Source: Candidatus Agathobaculum pullicola | Lineage (GTDB): Bacteria; Bacillota; Clostridia; Oscillospirales; Butyricicoccaceae | DNA: 64,000 bases | Reading direction: 5' to 3' | NCBI GenBank assembly: GCA_019115085.1 | Contig: DXEF01000048.1 | Coordinates: forward strand, 1 to 64,000 | Part shown: in pieces, positions 26,146 through 34,830 of the stretch | How positions within the stretch are numbered: the first letter of the stretch is position 1 | How the letters are laid out: the number at the start of each line of letters is the position of its first letter | Position numbers and translations under genes: made by a program | The notes under the pieces: generated by a model | Database searches by the model: none | What the model was told of the DNA's origin: nothing | What the model saw: the letters and a program-made list of their open reading frames with translations, nothing else

Positions 26146-26173
26146 ATTATAGCAATTTACTCCTTATTTGCAA
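26146..26173 (-). promoter_or_regulatory. Promoter of the IclR gene
   Basis: On the minus strand TTGCAA (26168-26173), 16-bp spacer, TATAAT (26146-26151). No copy of the 33-bp operator is seen here. Confidence 0.7.
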
Positions 26174-26191
26174 GTAAAGTAAGAGTTCTGC

Positions 26192-26237
26192 AAAAAAATG
26201 CGAGGAACTACCAGCATGGTCATTCCTCGCATTTTTT
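26192..26237. terminator. Terminator after PTS EIIC
   Basis: AAAAAATGCGAGGAA and TTCCTCGCATTTTTT form a perfect 15-bp stem with a 15-base loop. It serves the leftward EIIC gene. Confidence 0.9.
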
Positions 26238-26307
26238 GGGATACCGGTTGGGGAAGGGAAAATAGGATGGGAATTATTGCTATGCCATTTGCTTTGCGGG
26301 CTGTCAA

Positions 26308-27420
26308 TCAGCCCTCTCCCTCAACTGCAGAATCATCAAAGCCGATAATCAGCGTCAGGACGAAACCTGCAACAAAGCTGACGGCCAGGGAGAGTAGGAA
26401 GGGGATAAAGGCCACAGTCCAGAATACAGGCAGCGTGGTCAGTGCCGGGAAGGCAAACGCGGATGCCTGGCAGCGGAACCAGCCGGCAATTGCACCGCCG
26501 ATACCGCCGGCAATGCAAGCGCATATCATCGGCTTTTTCAAGCGGATGTTCACACCGAACAGCGCAGGCTCCGTGATGCCGAAGAAGGCAGCAATTGCTG
26601 CGGATACCGCGGTCGAACGCAGCTGCTTGTTGCGGGTGCGGATGCCGACTGCAAGTGCGGCGCCGCTTTGGGAGAAGATAGAACCGCCGATCAGAGCCAG
26701 AATGGTGTCATATCCGTTCACCGCGATATTGTTCAGGATGATAGGGAACAGACCCCAGTTGAAGCCGAACACGACCATGACCTGGAAAAGCGCGCCCAAT
26801 ACGAAACCGGCCACCAGAGGGCTAAGCCCATACAGCCATTGGTATCCTGCTGCCACCCAGTTGCCAATATAGAGGCCGATCGGACCAAAGACAACCAGTG
26901 TGACCGGAATGACCAGAATCAGGCAGACCGGCGGGGTCAGGATGGCCCGCACCGTTTCCGGAATCACCTTTTTGCAAAGGATTTCCACCCACTTGAGCAT
27001 GTAAACTGCCAACAGGATGGGGATAACCGTGGAAGAGTAGGTCATTGCCTTTGCGGGCAGGCCGAGAATGGCAAAATCCTCTCCAGCCTCCATAAGGGCT
27101 ACGAATGTCGGATGCACAAGGACACAAGCGACCAATACGGCACAGAACGGCTCGGTACCGAAGCGCTTTGCGGCGGTAAATGCCAAAAACACCGGGATGA
27201 AGTAGAAGAACGCATCGCCCATCGCGTAAAATACGCTGTAAAGCGGATGCCCTTCAACAATGATGTTAGCAGCGGTCAGCAGTGCGACGATACCCTTGAG
27301 GATACCGGCTGCGACCATCAGCGTAATAAACGGAAGAAAAACGGAGGATATCAGGTCGATGACGCGATCCAAAAGGCTCTTTTTCTTCGTCTCAACGGCT
27401 GTGTTTTCTTGATTAGCCAC
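26308..27420 (-). CDS. PTS EIIC membrane subunit, glucose/beta-glucoside class, without IIB or IIA domains
   Basis: 370 residues from GTG 27420, chosen because AAAGGAG lies 7 bp upstream; the longer frame starting at 27450 covers that site. About ten membrane segments form an EIIC of the glucose superfamily: FLPFITLMVAAGILKGIVALL near the start and GITEPALFGVNIRLKKP, the signature sugar-binding GITE loop. The usual fused IIB (N-terminal, with active Cys) and IIA domains are missing. It either borrows them from another PTS or acts as a facilitator. It follows the cyclase gene by 44 bp under one promoter. Confidence 0.9.
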   Translation of the reverse strand: MANQENTAVETKKKSLLDRVIDLISSVFLPFITLMVAAGILKGIVALLTAANIIVEGHPLYSVFYAMGDAFFYFIPVFLAFTAAKRFGTEPFCAVLVACVLVHPTFVALMEAGEDFAILGLPAKAMTYSSTVIPILLAVYMLKWVEILCKKVIPETVRAILTPPVCLILVIPVTLVVFGPIGLYIGNWVAAGYQWLYGLSPLVAGFVLGALFQVMVVFGFNWGLFPIILNNIAVNGYDTILALIGGSIFSQSGAALAVGIRTRNKQLRSTAVSAAIAAFFGITEPALFGVNIRLKKPMICACIAGGIGGAIAGWFRCQASAFAFPALTTLPVFWTVAFIPFLLSLAVSFVAGFVLTLIIGFDDSAVEGEG

Positions 27421-27464
27421 AGGCTCAACTCCTTTCTCGCATGCAACCATGCGCTGATGGCGTC

Positions 27465-28175
27465 TTACTCAACCAGAGCAATCACACGGGCGGGTGCGCC
27501 GGAGCCATCCTTTACCTTGAGCGGGAGCGCAACAATATAGCAGAACGGAGGAAGGGTATCCAGATTGTCAAGTGCTTCCAGAATGAAGATATCCGCGCCG
27601 AGCAGAACATCATGTGCGGGGCAAACAACGGCATCGCCGGCATCCAGCGCGAGTGCGTCCGTACCGACTACGCTTACACCCTTGTTCTTCAGGTACTCGG
27701 AAGCTTCCTGGCCCAGTCCCGGCCAGTCATGCTCGTACGGCTTGCAGTTGGGCTGAACATTCCACTTTTTGTCCCAGCCGAAGCGGAAGAGTACGAAATC
27801 GTTCGCACGGATTTCACCATGCTCCTTTTCCCATGCCTGAATAAACTCTACGGGAAGGCATTCATTCTTTCCAAGATGGCTGGCGTCAATGATAACGCCG
27901 CGGCCGAAAAGACGCTTAACCGGAATCTTTTCGATGGTATAGTCGCTGCCGGGGATGTGATGGTTGGGAGCATCCATATGCGTACCGGTGTGCTCGCTCA
28001 TAATCAACGCAGCATGGGTAAATGCGTCTCCATACTCAATCGCCTCATGCTGGACACGGCCAAAGCGGGCGTGTGTCAGGCAGCTGGGCATTCCAACTTC
28101 CAGATTGTGGCTCAAATCAACCAATTTTAATTGATTGCCAACCAGTTCAGCCATTGTCTCAATTGCGTTGTTCAT
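27465..28175 (-). CDS. Cyclase/kynurenine-formamidase-family metal hydrolase
   Basis: 236 residues from ATG 28175, favoured over ATG 28181 by the spacing to AAGGAAGG. The family signature HTGTHMDAPNH (metal-binding His and Asp) is present, plus LVDLSHNLEVGMP at the N-terminus and VVGTDALALD before the end. These proteins hydrolyse amides, lactones or similar bonds using zinc or manganese. First gene of a two-gene leftward transcript with PTS EIIC. Its promoter carries an operator related to the one at the UxaA-type operon. The substrate is unknown. Confidence 0.9.
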   Translation of the reverse strand: MNNAIETMAELVGNQLKLVDLSHNLEVGMPSCLTHARFGRVQHEAIEYGDAFTHAALIMSEHTGTHMDAPNHHIPGSDYTIEKIPVKRLFGRGVIIDASHLGKNECLPVEFIQAWEKEHGEIRANDFVLFRFGWDKKWNVQPNCKPYEHDWPGLGQEASEYLKNKGVSVVGTDALALDAGDAVVCPAHDVLLGADIFILEALDNLDTLPPFCYIVALPLKVKDGSGAPARVIALVE

Positions 28176-28223
28176 AACCATTACCTTCCTTGTCTTTTAT
28201 TTCCAGTTGTACCAATCTTTATG

Positions 28224-28256
28224 AACGTATATACAAACATAAGACTTAAATACGAA
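28224..28256. promoter_or_regulatory. Operator of the cyclase-EIIC transcript, related to 25058-25090
   Basis: Read on the minus strand, this 33-bp segment matches the lyase operator at 21 of 33 positions, including the outer TTCGTA and the inner TTAAG. It lies just downstream of the -10 element, as at the other site. Confidence 0.65.
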
Positions 28257-28270
28257 CTATCTGTAAGCTA

Positions 28271-28299
28271 ATATTAGTCATCTCGTTCTGCCTTGTCAA
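28271..28299 (-). promoter_or_regulatory. Sigma-A promoter of the cyclase-EIIC transcript
   Basis: On the minus strand TTGACA (28294-28299), 17-bp spacer, TAATAT (28271-28276). Between it and 28436 there is AT-rich sequence in which I see nothing else. Confidence 0.85.
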
Positions 28300-28435
28300 G
28301 TTTAATTGAAGAAAATTGTGATAATCCACAAGAATTTATTTTGTAGATTATGTAAAATGCCTATGGATTTTTTTGTATTTTATTTGCAGTTCCCATAAGA
28401 AAGAAAAAATCCGTTTGATTTGTTTGTTATAGCAA

Positions 28436-28484
28436 AAAACCACTACCATAACCCTGTCTTACGGCAAAGTATGGTAGTGGTTTT
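28436..28484 (-). terminator. Terminator of the amino-acid ABC operon
   Basis: AAAACCACTACCATA and TATGGTAGTGGTTTT are perfect inverted repeats about 20 bases apart, downstream of the leftward ABC genes. Confidence 0.85.
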
Positions 28485-28514
28485 GCATATTCTGAGCGAA
28501 AAAGATGTGCGCTT

Positions 28515-29261
28515 TTACAGAACCTTGCTTAGGAAATCAATCGTGCGCGGCTCCTTCGGATGGTTGATAACCTCATCCGGCGTGCCCTCCTCGACGATGT
28601 AGCCGCCCTCCATAAAGATCACACGGCTGGCAACCTCGCGGGCAAAGCCAATCTCATGTGTGACGACAACCATCGTCATACCTTCCTTGGCCAGATTCTG
28701 CATGACCTGCAACACCTCGCCAACCATTTCCGGGTCGAGCGCGGAGGTCGGCTCATCAAACAGCATGATATCCGGATTCATCGCCAGTGCACGGGCGATG
28801 GCAACGCGCTGCTTCTGGCCGCCGGACAACTGCGCGGGATAGGCTTCCGCCTTGTCCGCCAGACCCACGCGCTTGAGCAGCCGCATGGCGGTTTCGCGTG
28901 CTTCCTCTTTTGTGGCCTTTTTCAGCTCGGTCGGCGCGAGCATCATGTTGCCCATGACATCCAGATTGTTGAACAGATTGAACAGCTGGAACACCATGCC
29001 GACGTTTTCGCGCACCTTGTTGATATCGGTGTGCTTGTCGGTGATGTCGTAGCCGTCAACGATGACCGTGCCGTCGGTGATTTCCTCCAGACGGTTCAGA
29101 CAGCGCAAAAAGGTGGACTTACCGCTGCCGGACGGCCCCAGAATGACAACGACCTCACCCTCATGGATATCAATGGAGACATCTTTGAGCACTTCCAGAT
29201 CACCGAAGCTCTTTTTCAGATGAGAAACATGAATCTTTGCCTGCTTGTTATTCTCTGCCAC
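28515..29261 (-). CDS. Polar amino-acid ABC transporter, ATP-binding protein
   Basis: 248 residues from GTG 29261, preceded by AGGAGG at 7 bp. Walker [11 protein letters not shown]-loop FQLFNLFNN, signature LSGGQKQR, Walker [13 protein letters not shown] and switch His in [14 protein letters not shown] are all intact. It is of the GlnQ/polar-amino-acid class. The start lies 14 bp inside the permease gene, so they are co-translated. It drives uptake with the permease and binding protein encoded upstream. Confidence 0.96.
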   Translation of the reverse strand: MAENNKQAKIHVSHLKKSFGDLEVLKDVSIDIHEGEVVVILGPSGSGKSTFLRCLNRLEEITDGTVIVDGYDITDKHTDINKVRENVGMVFQLFNLFNNLDVMGNMMLAPTELKKATKEEARETAMRLLKRVGLADKAEAYPAQLSGGQKQRVAIARALAMNPDIMLFDEPTSALDPEMVGEVLQVMQNLAKEGMTMVVVTHEIGFAREVASRVIFMEGGYIVEEGTPDEVINHPKEPRTIDFLSKVL

Positions 29262-29922
29262 GGTTGAGCCTCCTCTCCATGATCTTTGCAAAGCGGGACA
29301 GCAGCGTAATGACGATCAGGTACATGATTGCCACGATTGTCCAGACCGAGAACGAATCGAAGGTATTTGCTACGACGTTCTTTGCGGTGTTGACCAGCTC
29401 CGGGAATCCGATAACCGAAAGAATAGAGGAATCCTTGAGCGTGATGATGAACTGGTTGATAATGGACGGGATCATGGTGCGGATGGCCTGCGGCAGCACG
29501 ACCTTCTGCATGGCCTTCCAGTACGGCAGGCCAAGGCTGCGCGCGGCCTCCATCTGGCCCTTGTCCACGCTTTGGATACCGGCGCGGATGATTTCCGACA
29601 TGTAAGCGCCGCAGTTGAGTGCAAGGCAGATTGTACCGGCCTGCAAGGCGCTGGGTACCATGCCCACCAGACCCCATCCGTTTTTGAGCAGATAGGGAAT
29701 ACCGAGATAAACGTAAAAAGCCAGTACGATCATCGGAACACCGCGGATCACATCGACAAAAATGGTCGAAATAATGTTGCAGGCGCGGTTTTTGACCACG
29801 CTCATAATGCCGAAGATCAGGCCGAGGATACAGGCGAAAAACAGTCCGAGCAGGGTCAGCAGCAGCGTCTGCCCCAGTGCCCGCAGCAGCAAAGGCCCAT
29901 AATCGGTAAGGATTTGGATCAA
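29248..29922 (-). CDS. Polar amino-acid ABC transporter, permease
   Basis: 224 residues with about five membrane helices. The family motif for coupling to the ATPase is visible as [28 protein letters not shown]. The N-terminal [19 protein letters not shown] is typical of the His/Glu/Gln permease group. A single permease gene implies a homodimer channel. It is preceded by a hairpin at 29944-29980 that separates it from the highly expressed binding-protein gene. Confidence 0.96.
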   Translation of the reverse strand: MIQILTDYGPLLLRALGQTLLLTLLGLFFACILGLIFGIMSVVKNRACNIISTIFVDVIRGVPMIVLAFYVYLGIPYLLKNGWGLVGMVPSALQAGTICLALNCGAYMSEIIRAGIQSVDKGQMEAARSLGLPYWKAMQKVVLPQAIRTMIPSIINQFIITLKDSSILSVIGFPELVNTAKNVVANTFDSFSVWTIVAIMYLIVITLLSRFAKIMERRLNRGRE

Positions 29923-29943
29923 TGGTCAGAACCCCTTTCTTTG

Positions 29944-29980
29944 TAAAAAGAGGGGGCGCCGGATCAAACCAGTGCCCCCT
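29944..29980 (-). terminator. Partial terminator/stabilising hairpin between binding protein and permease
   Basis: On the minus strand AGGGGGCAC pairs with GCGCCCCCT and is followed by CTTTTT. Such hairpins after a binding-protein gene lower downstream expression or stabilise the upstream message. Confidence 0.72.
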
Positions 29981-30005
29981 GAAAACTCAGGTCAATCGGC
30001 TGCGA

Positions 30006-30797
30006 TCAGCCCAGATACTTGGCGATGATCTCGTCGTACTTGCCGTTTTCCTTGATGTTGGCAAGGCCGGCGTTGAACATGTCGATCAGCTCCTGATTGT
30101 CCGCATTGAAGATGGCAAAGCCGTACGGCGCGCCTTCGTTAGCGGTATCCTCAAGGATCTTGAGTGCCAGATTTCCGTCCTTGATGGAGGAAGCCATGAT
30201 CGGGGTATCCTCGAAGCAGGCAACCGCCTGACCGCCGAGAACCGCCTGATACATCGTGGGCGAATCCTCAAAGTAGGTGAGCTTGAAGCCATACTGATCC
30301 TTCAGGCTCTCAGCGTAAGCCGCGCCCTGCGTACCGGTCTTGACGGCAACCGTCTTGCCGGACAGGTCGCCAAAGCCGGTGATATCGGAATCCGCCGCAA
30401 CGGTCATGGTCTGCGTAGCCTGATAGTAGCCGTCCGAGAAGATCCAGCCGCTTTCCTTGCGCTCATCGGTGATGGAAGCGCCAGCAATCATGCCGTCCGC
30501 CTGACCGGCCTGGCAGGCCGCGATGGCGGCATCCCAGCCGAGGGGCTTGATCTCATACGCAAAACCCTGATCTTCCGCGATTGCCGCAACGATGTCCACA
30601 TCGATGCCGACGAAGTTGCCGGAAGCGTCGGTGTATTCAAAGGGCTTGAACACGGTGTCGGACGCGATCACCCAAGTCTTGCCGCCACCCGAAGCGTCGC
30701 CAGACGCATTGCTGTCGCCACCGGACGAATTGCCGCCGCAAGCTGCCAGACCCAGCGCCAAGCTGGCTGCCATCAGCAGAGAAATAATCTTTTTCAC
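30006..30797 (-). CDS. Polar amino-acid ABC transporter, substrate-binding lipoprotein
   Basis: 263 residues. The lipobox GLAAC gives lipidated Cys20, followed by a Gly/Ser/Asp linker. The SBP_bac_3 fold is seen in VIASDTVFKPFEYTDASGNFVGIDVDI and GKTVAVKTGTQGAAYAE, the usual hinge and ligand segments. The conserved Arg/Asp pair that holds the ligand alpha-amino and carboxyl groups is plausible, but the amino acid cannot be named. It is the first gene of a three-gene leftward operon. Confidence 0.96.
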   Translation of the reverse strand: MKKIISLLMAASLALGLAACGGNSSGGDSNASGDASGGGKTWVIASDTVFKPFEYTDASGNFVGIDVDIVAAIAEDQGFAYEIKPLGWDAAIAACQAGQADGMIAGASITDERKESGWIFSDGYYQATQTMTVAADSDITGFGDLSGKTVAVKTGTQGAAYAESLKDQYGFKLTYFEDSPTMYQAVLGGQAVACFEDTPIMASSIKDGNLALKILEDTANEGAPYGFAIFNADNQELIDMFNAGLANIKENGKYDEIIAKYLG

Positions 30798-30936
30798 TTA
30801 TGATTCTCCTTTTCGTTTTTCTTACCCTCCGCATCTGCAATGGCGTTTTTCCCCGCGCATGCAGTGCATCAGCAATAGTGAAAGAATAGGCGATGGAAGG
30901 ATACAGACAACCACCATCGCCTATTATACCGAACTT

Positions 30937-30965
30937 ATTATAGCGTAAAATAAAGCTACAGTCAA
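30937..30965 (-). promoter_or_regulatory. Sigma-A promoter of the amino-acid ABC operon
   Basis: On the minus strand TTGACT (30960-30965), 17-bp spacer, TATAAT (30937-30942). Confidence 0.85.
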
Positions 30966-30996
30966 GCACAGAGCCTGTTTTAGACAAAAAAGCAAA

Positions 30997-31587
30997 TTAA
31001 ATCCGCTCCGCCGCCCGCAAAATTTCCTCGAGCGCGAAGTCGATGCCCAATACACTGGTGCACAGAGTCAAATCGTAGTTTGTCGCATCGGCATAGTGGC
31101 GGCCGGTATAATGCGTGCAGTATGCGCTGCGCGCCTTATCTACAGCTTTAATGTTGGCGCGGAGCTTTTCCGGCTCGGTGTCCTCCACCATGCCGCGCAT
31201 CCGTTCAAAGCGCCATTCAAAATCCGCATGGATGAACACCCGCAGGCAGTGGTCAAACTCCCGCAGAATGAAGTCCGCGTTGCGGCCGACGATAATGCAG
31301 CTTTCCCGGTCTGCGATTTCACGGATGGCCTTGACCTGCGCTTCCCATAGCTTGTCACTGAGCGGGCGGTTGTAAAAGTCAAACAGGCTTTGCGTCAGAC
31401 CAAAGCTGGTCGGCACGCGCTCATCCCATTTGCGCACCTGCGCGGGCGTCAGGCCTGCGGATGCCTTGGCGGTGCAAAGGATCAGATCCTTATTGTATAG
31501 CGGTATACCCAGTGCGTTCGCTGCGCGCCGTCCAAGCTCGCCGCCGCCCGCACCGAACTGCCGGCTGATGGTAATGATCTTTTTCAT
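30997..31587 (-). CDS. Cytidylate-kinase-like family protein
   Basis: 196 residues. The opening KKIITISRQFGAGGGELGRRAANALG resembles the phosphate-binding start of the cytidylate-kinase-like family: an atypical P-loop ending GAGGGE rather than GxxGxGK(S/T). CIIVGRNADFILRE and FEWRFERMRGM are also typical. Members of this family are common in Clostridia and their substrate is not established. AGGAGG precedes the ATG. It stands alone, with its stop 30 bp from the promoter of the next leftward operon. Confidence 0.88.
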   Translation of the reverse strand: MKKIITISRQFGAGGGELGRRAANALGIPLYNKDLILCTAKASAGLTPAQVRKWDERVPTSFGLTQSLFDFYNRPLSDKLWEAQVKAIREIADRESCIIVGRNADFILREFDHCLRVFIHADFEWRFERMRGMVEDTEPEKLRANIKAVDKARSAYCTHYTGRHYADATNYDLTLCTSVLGIDFALEEILRAAERI

Positions 31588-31723
31588 GGGGTTTCCTCCT
31601 GATTGCTCTATCGGCAGAGCCGGATGGTGTGTGACCGGATATATCCGGAATCTGCCCGGTCGGTATTATTTTTAATTATAGCCGACCGATGGGATAAACG
31701 CAAGCATCATGCGCAAGACTCCC

Positions 31724-31753
31724 TTGCCCAATGGTATGAATTGGTATTATAAT
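31724..31753 (+). promoter_or_regulatory. Possible promoter of the two-component operon
   Basis: TTGCCC (31724-31729), 18-bp spacer, TATAAT (31748-31753), about 20 bp upstream of the response-regulator start. Confidence 0.55.
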
Positions 31754-31773
31754 AAAGAAAAGGAGAGGTTTTT

Positions 31774-32448
31774 ATGCGAATTCTGGTAGCGGAAGACGAG
31801 CGCGATCTCAATCGGTTGATCTGCCGGACGCTCGAGCGCGCGGGATACAGTGTGGACGCCTGCTTTGACGGAGAGGCTGCATTGGATTATTTGCTGGGAG
31901 CGGAATACGACTGTTTGCTTTTGGATATTATGATGCCGAAAAAAGACGGACGCGAGGTGCTGCGCACCGTGCGCGCACAGGGCAATGCTGTTCCGGTGAT
32001 TTTCCTGACCGCGCGCGACAGTGTGCATGACCGTATTGAGGGACTGGATCTCGGCGCGGACGATTATCTGGTCAAGCCCTTTGATTTTGAGGAGCTGCTC
32101 GCCCGTATCCGTGCGGCAACGCGCAAATATGGCACGCAAAAGACCAGCGTGCTGACGCTGGCTGACCTGACGGTGGACACCGGCAGCCATACGGTCACGC
32201 GCGGCGGCAAGGAGATTCGCCTGTCGGCCAAGGAATATGCCATCCTGCAATATATGATACAGCATAAAGGAACGGTTATCTCCCGCGCCCGGCTGGAGGA
32301 TCATATTTGGAATTATGATTATGCGGGCGGATCGAACGTGGTGGACGTTTATATCACCTATCTGCGCAAAAAGATCGACAGCGGCTTTGATAAAAAGCTG
32401 CTGCATACGGTTCGCGGCGCGGGCTGGATATTAAAGGAGGAGCCGTGA
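31774..32448 (+). CDS. OmpR/PhoB-family response regulator
   Basis: 224 residues. The receiver domain (1-115) has acidic Glu7-Asp8, phospho-acceptor Asp51 in LLLDIMMPKKDG, the conserved Thr in FLTARDS and Lys in LVKPF. The C-terminal winged helix (about 125-222) ends with the typical TVRGAGWIL. It shares a 4-bp overlap (GTGA) with the histidine kinase. The two PepSY genes just downstream are likely targets, because PepSY proteins often accompany such systems (inference). Confidence 0.97.
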   Translation: MRILVAEDERDLNRLICRTLERAGYSVDACFDGEAALDYLLGAEYDCLLLDIMMPKKDGREVLRTVRAQGNAVPVIFLTARDSVHDRIEGLDLGADDYLVKPFDFEELLARIRAATRKYGTQKTSVLTLADLTVDTGSHTVTRGGKEIRLSAKEYAILQYMIQHKGTVISRARLEDHIWNYDYAGGSNVVDVYITYLRKKIDSGFDKKLLHTVRGAGWILKEEP

Positions 32449-33821
32449 AGCGATTTTCCGTCAAGCAGAAGCTGACCCTGTGGATTACGCTGCTCATGCT
32501 GCTGCTCACCACATCGGTGCTGATGTTTATGGTTGCGGTGAGCAGCTCGGTTGTCACCGAGAACGCATATGAACAGCTGACCAATACCGTGCGCAGCAAC
32601 CTGAGCGGTATTTCCAAGGAAAATGACAGTCTAAAGTTCAGTGAGGATTTTTCTTTCACACAAAACGGCGTGTATACCGTCGTATACAGCAGCAGCGACG
32701 CACTGCTTGCCGGACAGCTGCCGCTGTCCTTTCCCGATACGCTGGCGTTTGAAAACGGCGTAATCCGTGTGGCGGAAGGGAACGGTGGGAATTATTATGT
32801 GCTGGATTTTTGGCTGCCGTTTGGCTGGGAGGACGGCGTGTGGGTACGCGGTATGATCCAGACGCCGGATGTAGCCGATGTGCTGGACGATATGACCGGT
32901 ATTGCGCTGCTGATTCTGCCTTTGATGGTGGTGATAAGCGGTCTGGGCGCCTATCTGCTGGCCCGCTCCACCTTCCGCCCGATCGACAGAATTATCCGCG
33001 CGGCGGAAAATATCGGAGAGGGACGAGATTTATCCCGTCGTATCGGCCTGCCCCCCGGGCGAGACGAGATCAGCCGACTGGGACAGGCGTTTGACAACAT
33101 GTTTGTGCGGCTGGAAGCGTCTTTCGAGTCGGAAAAGCAGTTCACTTCGGATGCCTCGCATGAGCTTCGTACACCGACCGCGGTTATCCTCGCCCAATGT
33201 GAGGATGCAAGACGGCATGCGGAAACCACCGAGCAATATGCGCAGGCGATTGAGGTCATTGAGCGGCAGGCGGGTAAAATGTCCGACCTCATCGCGCAGC
33301 TTTTGCAGATGACCCGTCTGGAGCAGGGCACGCAGCGCGCCACCTTTGAGTGGGCCGACCTGAGCGGTCTGGTAGAGGTGGTTTGTACGGAGCAGCCCGC
33401 TTTTCCCAAGAACATCACGCTGCAAACCGACATTCAGCCGGAGGTCGAGGCGCGTTTTGATGTGACACTGATGAGCCGTCTGCTGCAAAACCTGATTGGA
33501 AACGCCGTGCGATATGGCAGGCAGGACGGACATATCTGGGTTTCTCTGCGGCAGGAGCAGGCGGATGCTGTGCTTGTCGTGCGGGATGACGGTATTGGCA
33601 TTGCAAAGGAGCAGCAGGAAAAAATCTGGCAGCGATTTTATCAGGTGGAGCCGTCGCGCAGCGGACAGGTCGGCACCGGACTGGGACTGACCATGGTGCG
33701 CCAGATTGCCGCGCTGCACGGAGGCACAGTGACACTGGACAGCGCCCTCGGGGTGGGAAGCTGCTTTACCCTTCGATTCCCTGCCGGACAGGAAGGAGAA
33801 GGCAGCGAAAATGAGGTGTAA
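32445..33821 (+). CDS. Sensor histidine kinase
   Basis: 458 residues from GTG 32445, overlapping the regulator stop. Two membrane segments (about 10-33 and 152-173) enclose an outer sensor of about 115 residues. HAMP (about 174-228) is followed by the H-box SDASHELRTPTAVI with His239, then N-box LLQNLIGNAVRYG, G1 VRDDGIGIA and G2 GTGLGLTMVRQIAALHGG. It is an EnvZ/CpxA-type kinase. The outer sensor shows no recognised ligand domain. It is followed after 90 bp by an exported PepSY lipoprotein. Confidence 0.97.
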   Translation: MKRFSVKQKLTLWITLLMLLLTTSVLMFMVAVSSSVVTENAYEQLTNTVRSNLSGISKENDSLKFSEDFSFTQNGVYTVVYSSSDALLAGQLPLSFPDTLAFENGVIRVAEGNGGNYYVLDFWLPFGWEDGVWVRGMIQTPDVADVLDDMTGIALLILPLMVVISGLGAYLLARSTFRPIDRIIRAAENIGEGRDLSRRIGLPPGRDEISRLGQAFDNMFVRLEASFESEKQFTSDASHELRTPTAVILAQCEDARRHAETTEQYAQAIEVIERQAGKMSDLIAQLLQMTRLEQGTQRATFEWADLSGLVEVVCTEQPAFPKNITLQTDIQPEVEARFDVTLMSRLLQNLIGNAVRYGRQDGHIWVSLRQEQADAVLVVRDDGIGIAKEQQEKIWQRFYQVEPSRSGQVGTGLGLTMVRQIAALHGGTVTLDSALGVGSCFTLRFPAGQEGEGSENEV

Positions 33822-33911
33822 AAAAATTTTTTAAATAATTTACTCTTTTAATATTTTTTTAATGTTTGGCTGGTATCCTGTATATGAACTCAAACGAAAG
33901 GTGTGAGCAGG

Positions 33912-34802
33912 ATGAAAAAACAGTTTTTAATGTTTACCGCCGCGGCAATGCTGGCCGCCGCGTTGGCAGGCTGTGGCCAGCCCACCCAAAAAAGCAGTGC
34001 ACAGATGGGATATATCGGTGTGGACGCTGCCAAAAACATGGCAACGACTGCTGCGCAGGTAGATACCACAAACACGACCTTTACAACAGCAACGCTGGGT
34101 CAAAAGGACGGCATTGCATATTATGAGGTGGATTTCACGGCAAACGGTACGGATTACCGCTATGCGATTGACGCCATGACCGGTGCGGTGATTGAATCGA
34201 ACAGCGCCGCATCGCAAACGGCCGGAACGAATGGCACGATTGCTACGGCCGCTGCCAATGGTACAACCGCCGCAGGCGCTGCCAATGGTACGACTTCTGC
34301 GGGATCTGCCAATGGTTCGGCCACCACGGGCCAGACGGGTGCGATTGATGAAGCCCGCGCAAAGCAGATTGCGCTTAACCATGCGGGCGTGAGCGAGAGC
34401 GACACGACGTTTGTGATGGCTAAGCAGGATTACGAGAACGGTGTGCTGGTTTACGAGATCGAGTTTTATGTAGCCGCGACCGGATCGGAATACGATTACG
34501 AGATTGACGCTGCGACCGGTGAGATTCGCGGTTTCGACTACGACGCGGAAAACTACACGCCGATGCAGCAAAATACGGCTGCCGCCTCGGGTGAGACGCT
34601 CAGCGAGGCTGATGTTCGCTCGATTGCGCTGGCCAAGGTGCCGGGCGCAACCGCCAATGACATCCGGATGTATCTTGACCGCGATGACGGCCGGCTGTGC
34701 TACGAGGGCAAGATTATCTATCAGGGTATGGAGTACGATTTTGAAATCGATGCGTATAGCGGATCCATTCGAGAATGGGAAGCGGAATCTGTGTTCGATT
34801 GA
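33912..34802 (+). CDS. PepSY-domain lipoprotein
   Basis: 296 residues from ATG 33912. The lipobox LAGC gives lipidated Cys21. Three PepSY-like units can be recognised by the pattern AKxIALxHAGVSESDTTFV ... YEIEFYVAATGSEYDYEIDAATGEI: about 35-95, 155-225 and 235-295. Units 1 and 2 are joined by a low-complexity linker of Ala/Asn/Gly/Thr with repeats of ANGTT or close variants. PepSY domains inhibit peptidases in precursors and occur with surface-stress systems. Its promoter is the AT-rich stretch at 33822-33911 after the kinase gene. Confidence 0.9.
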   Translation: MKKQFLMFTAAAMLAAALAGCGQPTQKSSAQMGYIGVDAAKNMATTAAQVDTTNTTFTTATLGQKDGIAYYEVDFTANGTDYRYAIDAMTGAVIESNSAASQTAGTNGTIATAAANGTTAAGAANGTTSAGSANGSATTGQTGAIDEARAKQIALNHAGVSESDTTFVMAKQDYENGVLVYEIEFYVAATGSEYDYEIDAATGEIRGFDYDAENYTPMQQNTAAASGETLSEADVRSIALAKVPGATANDIRMYLDRDDGRLCYEGKIIYQGMEYDFEIDAYSGSIREWEAESVFD

Positions 34803-34830
34803 TAATATAAACCATTAAGGAGGAGAAAAA

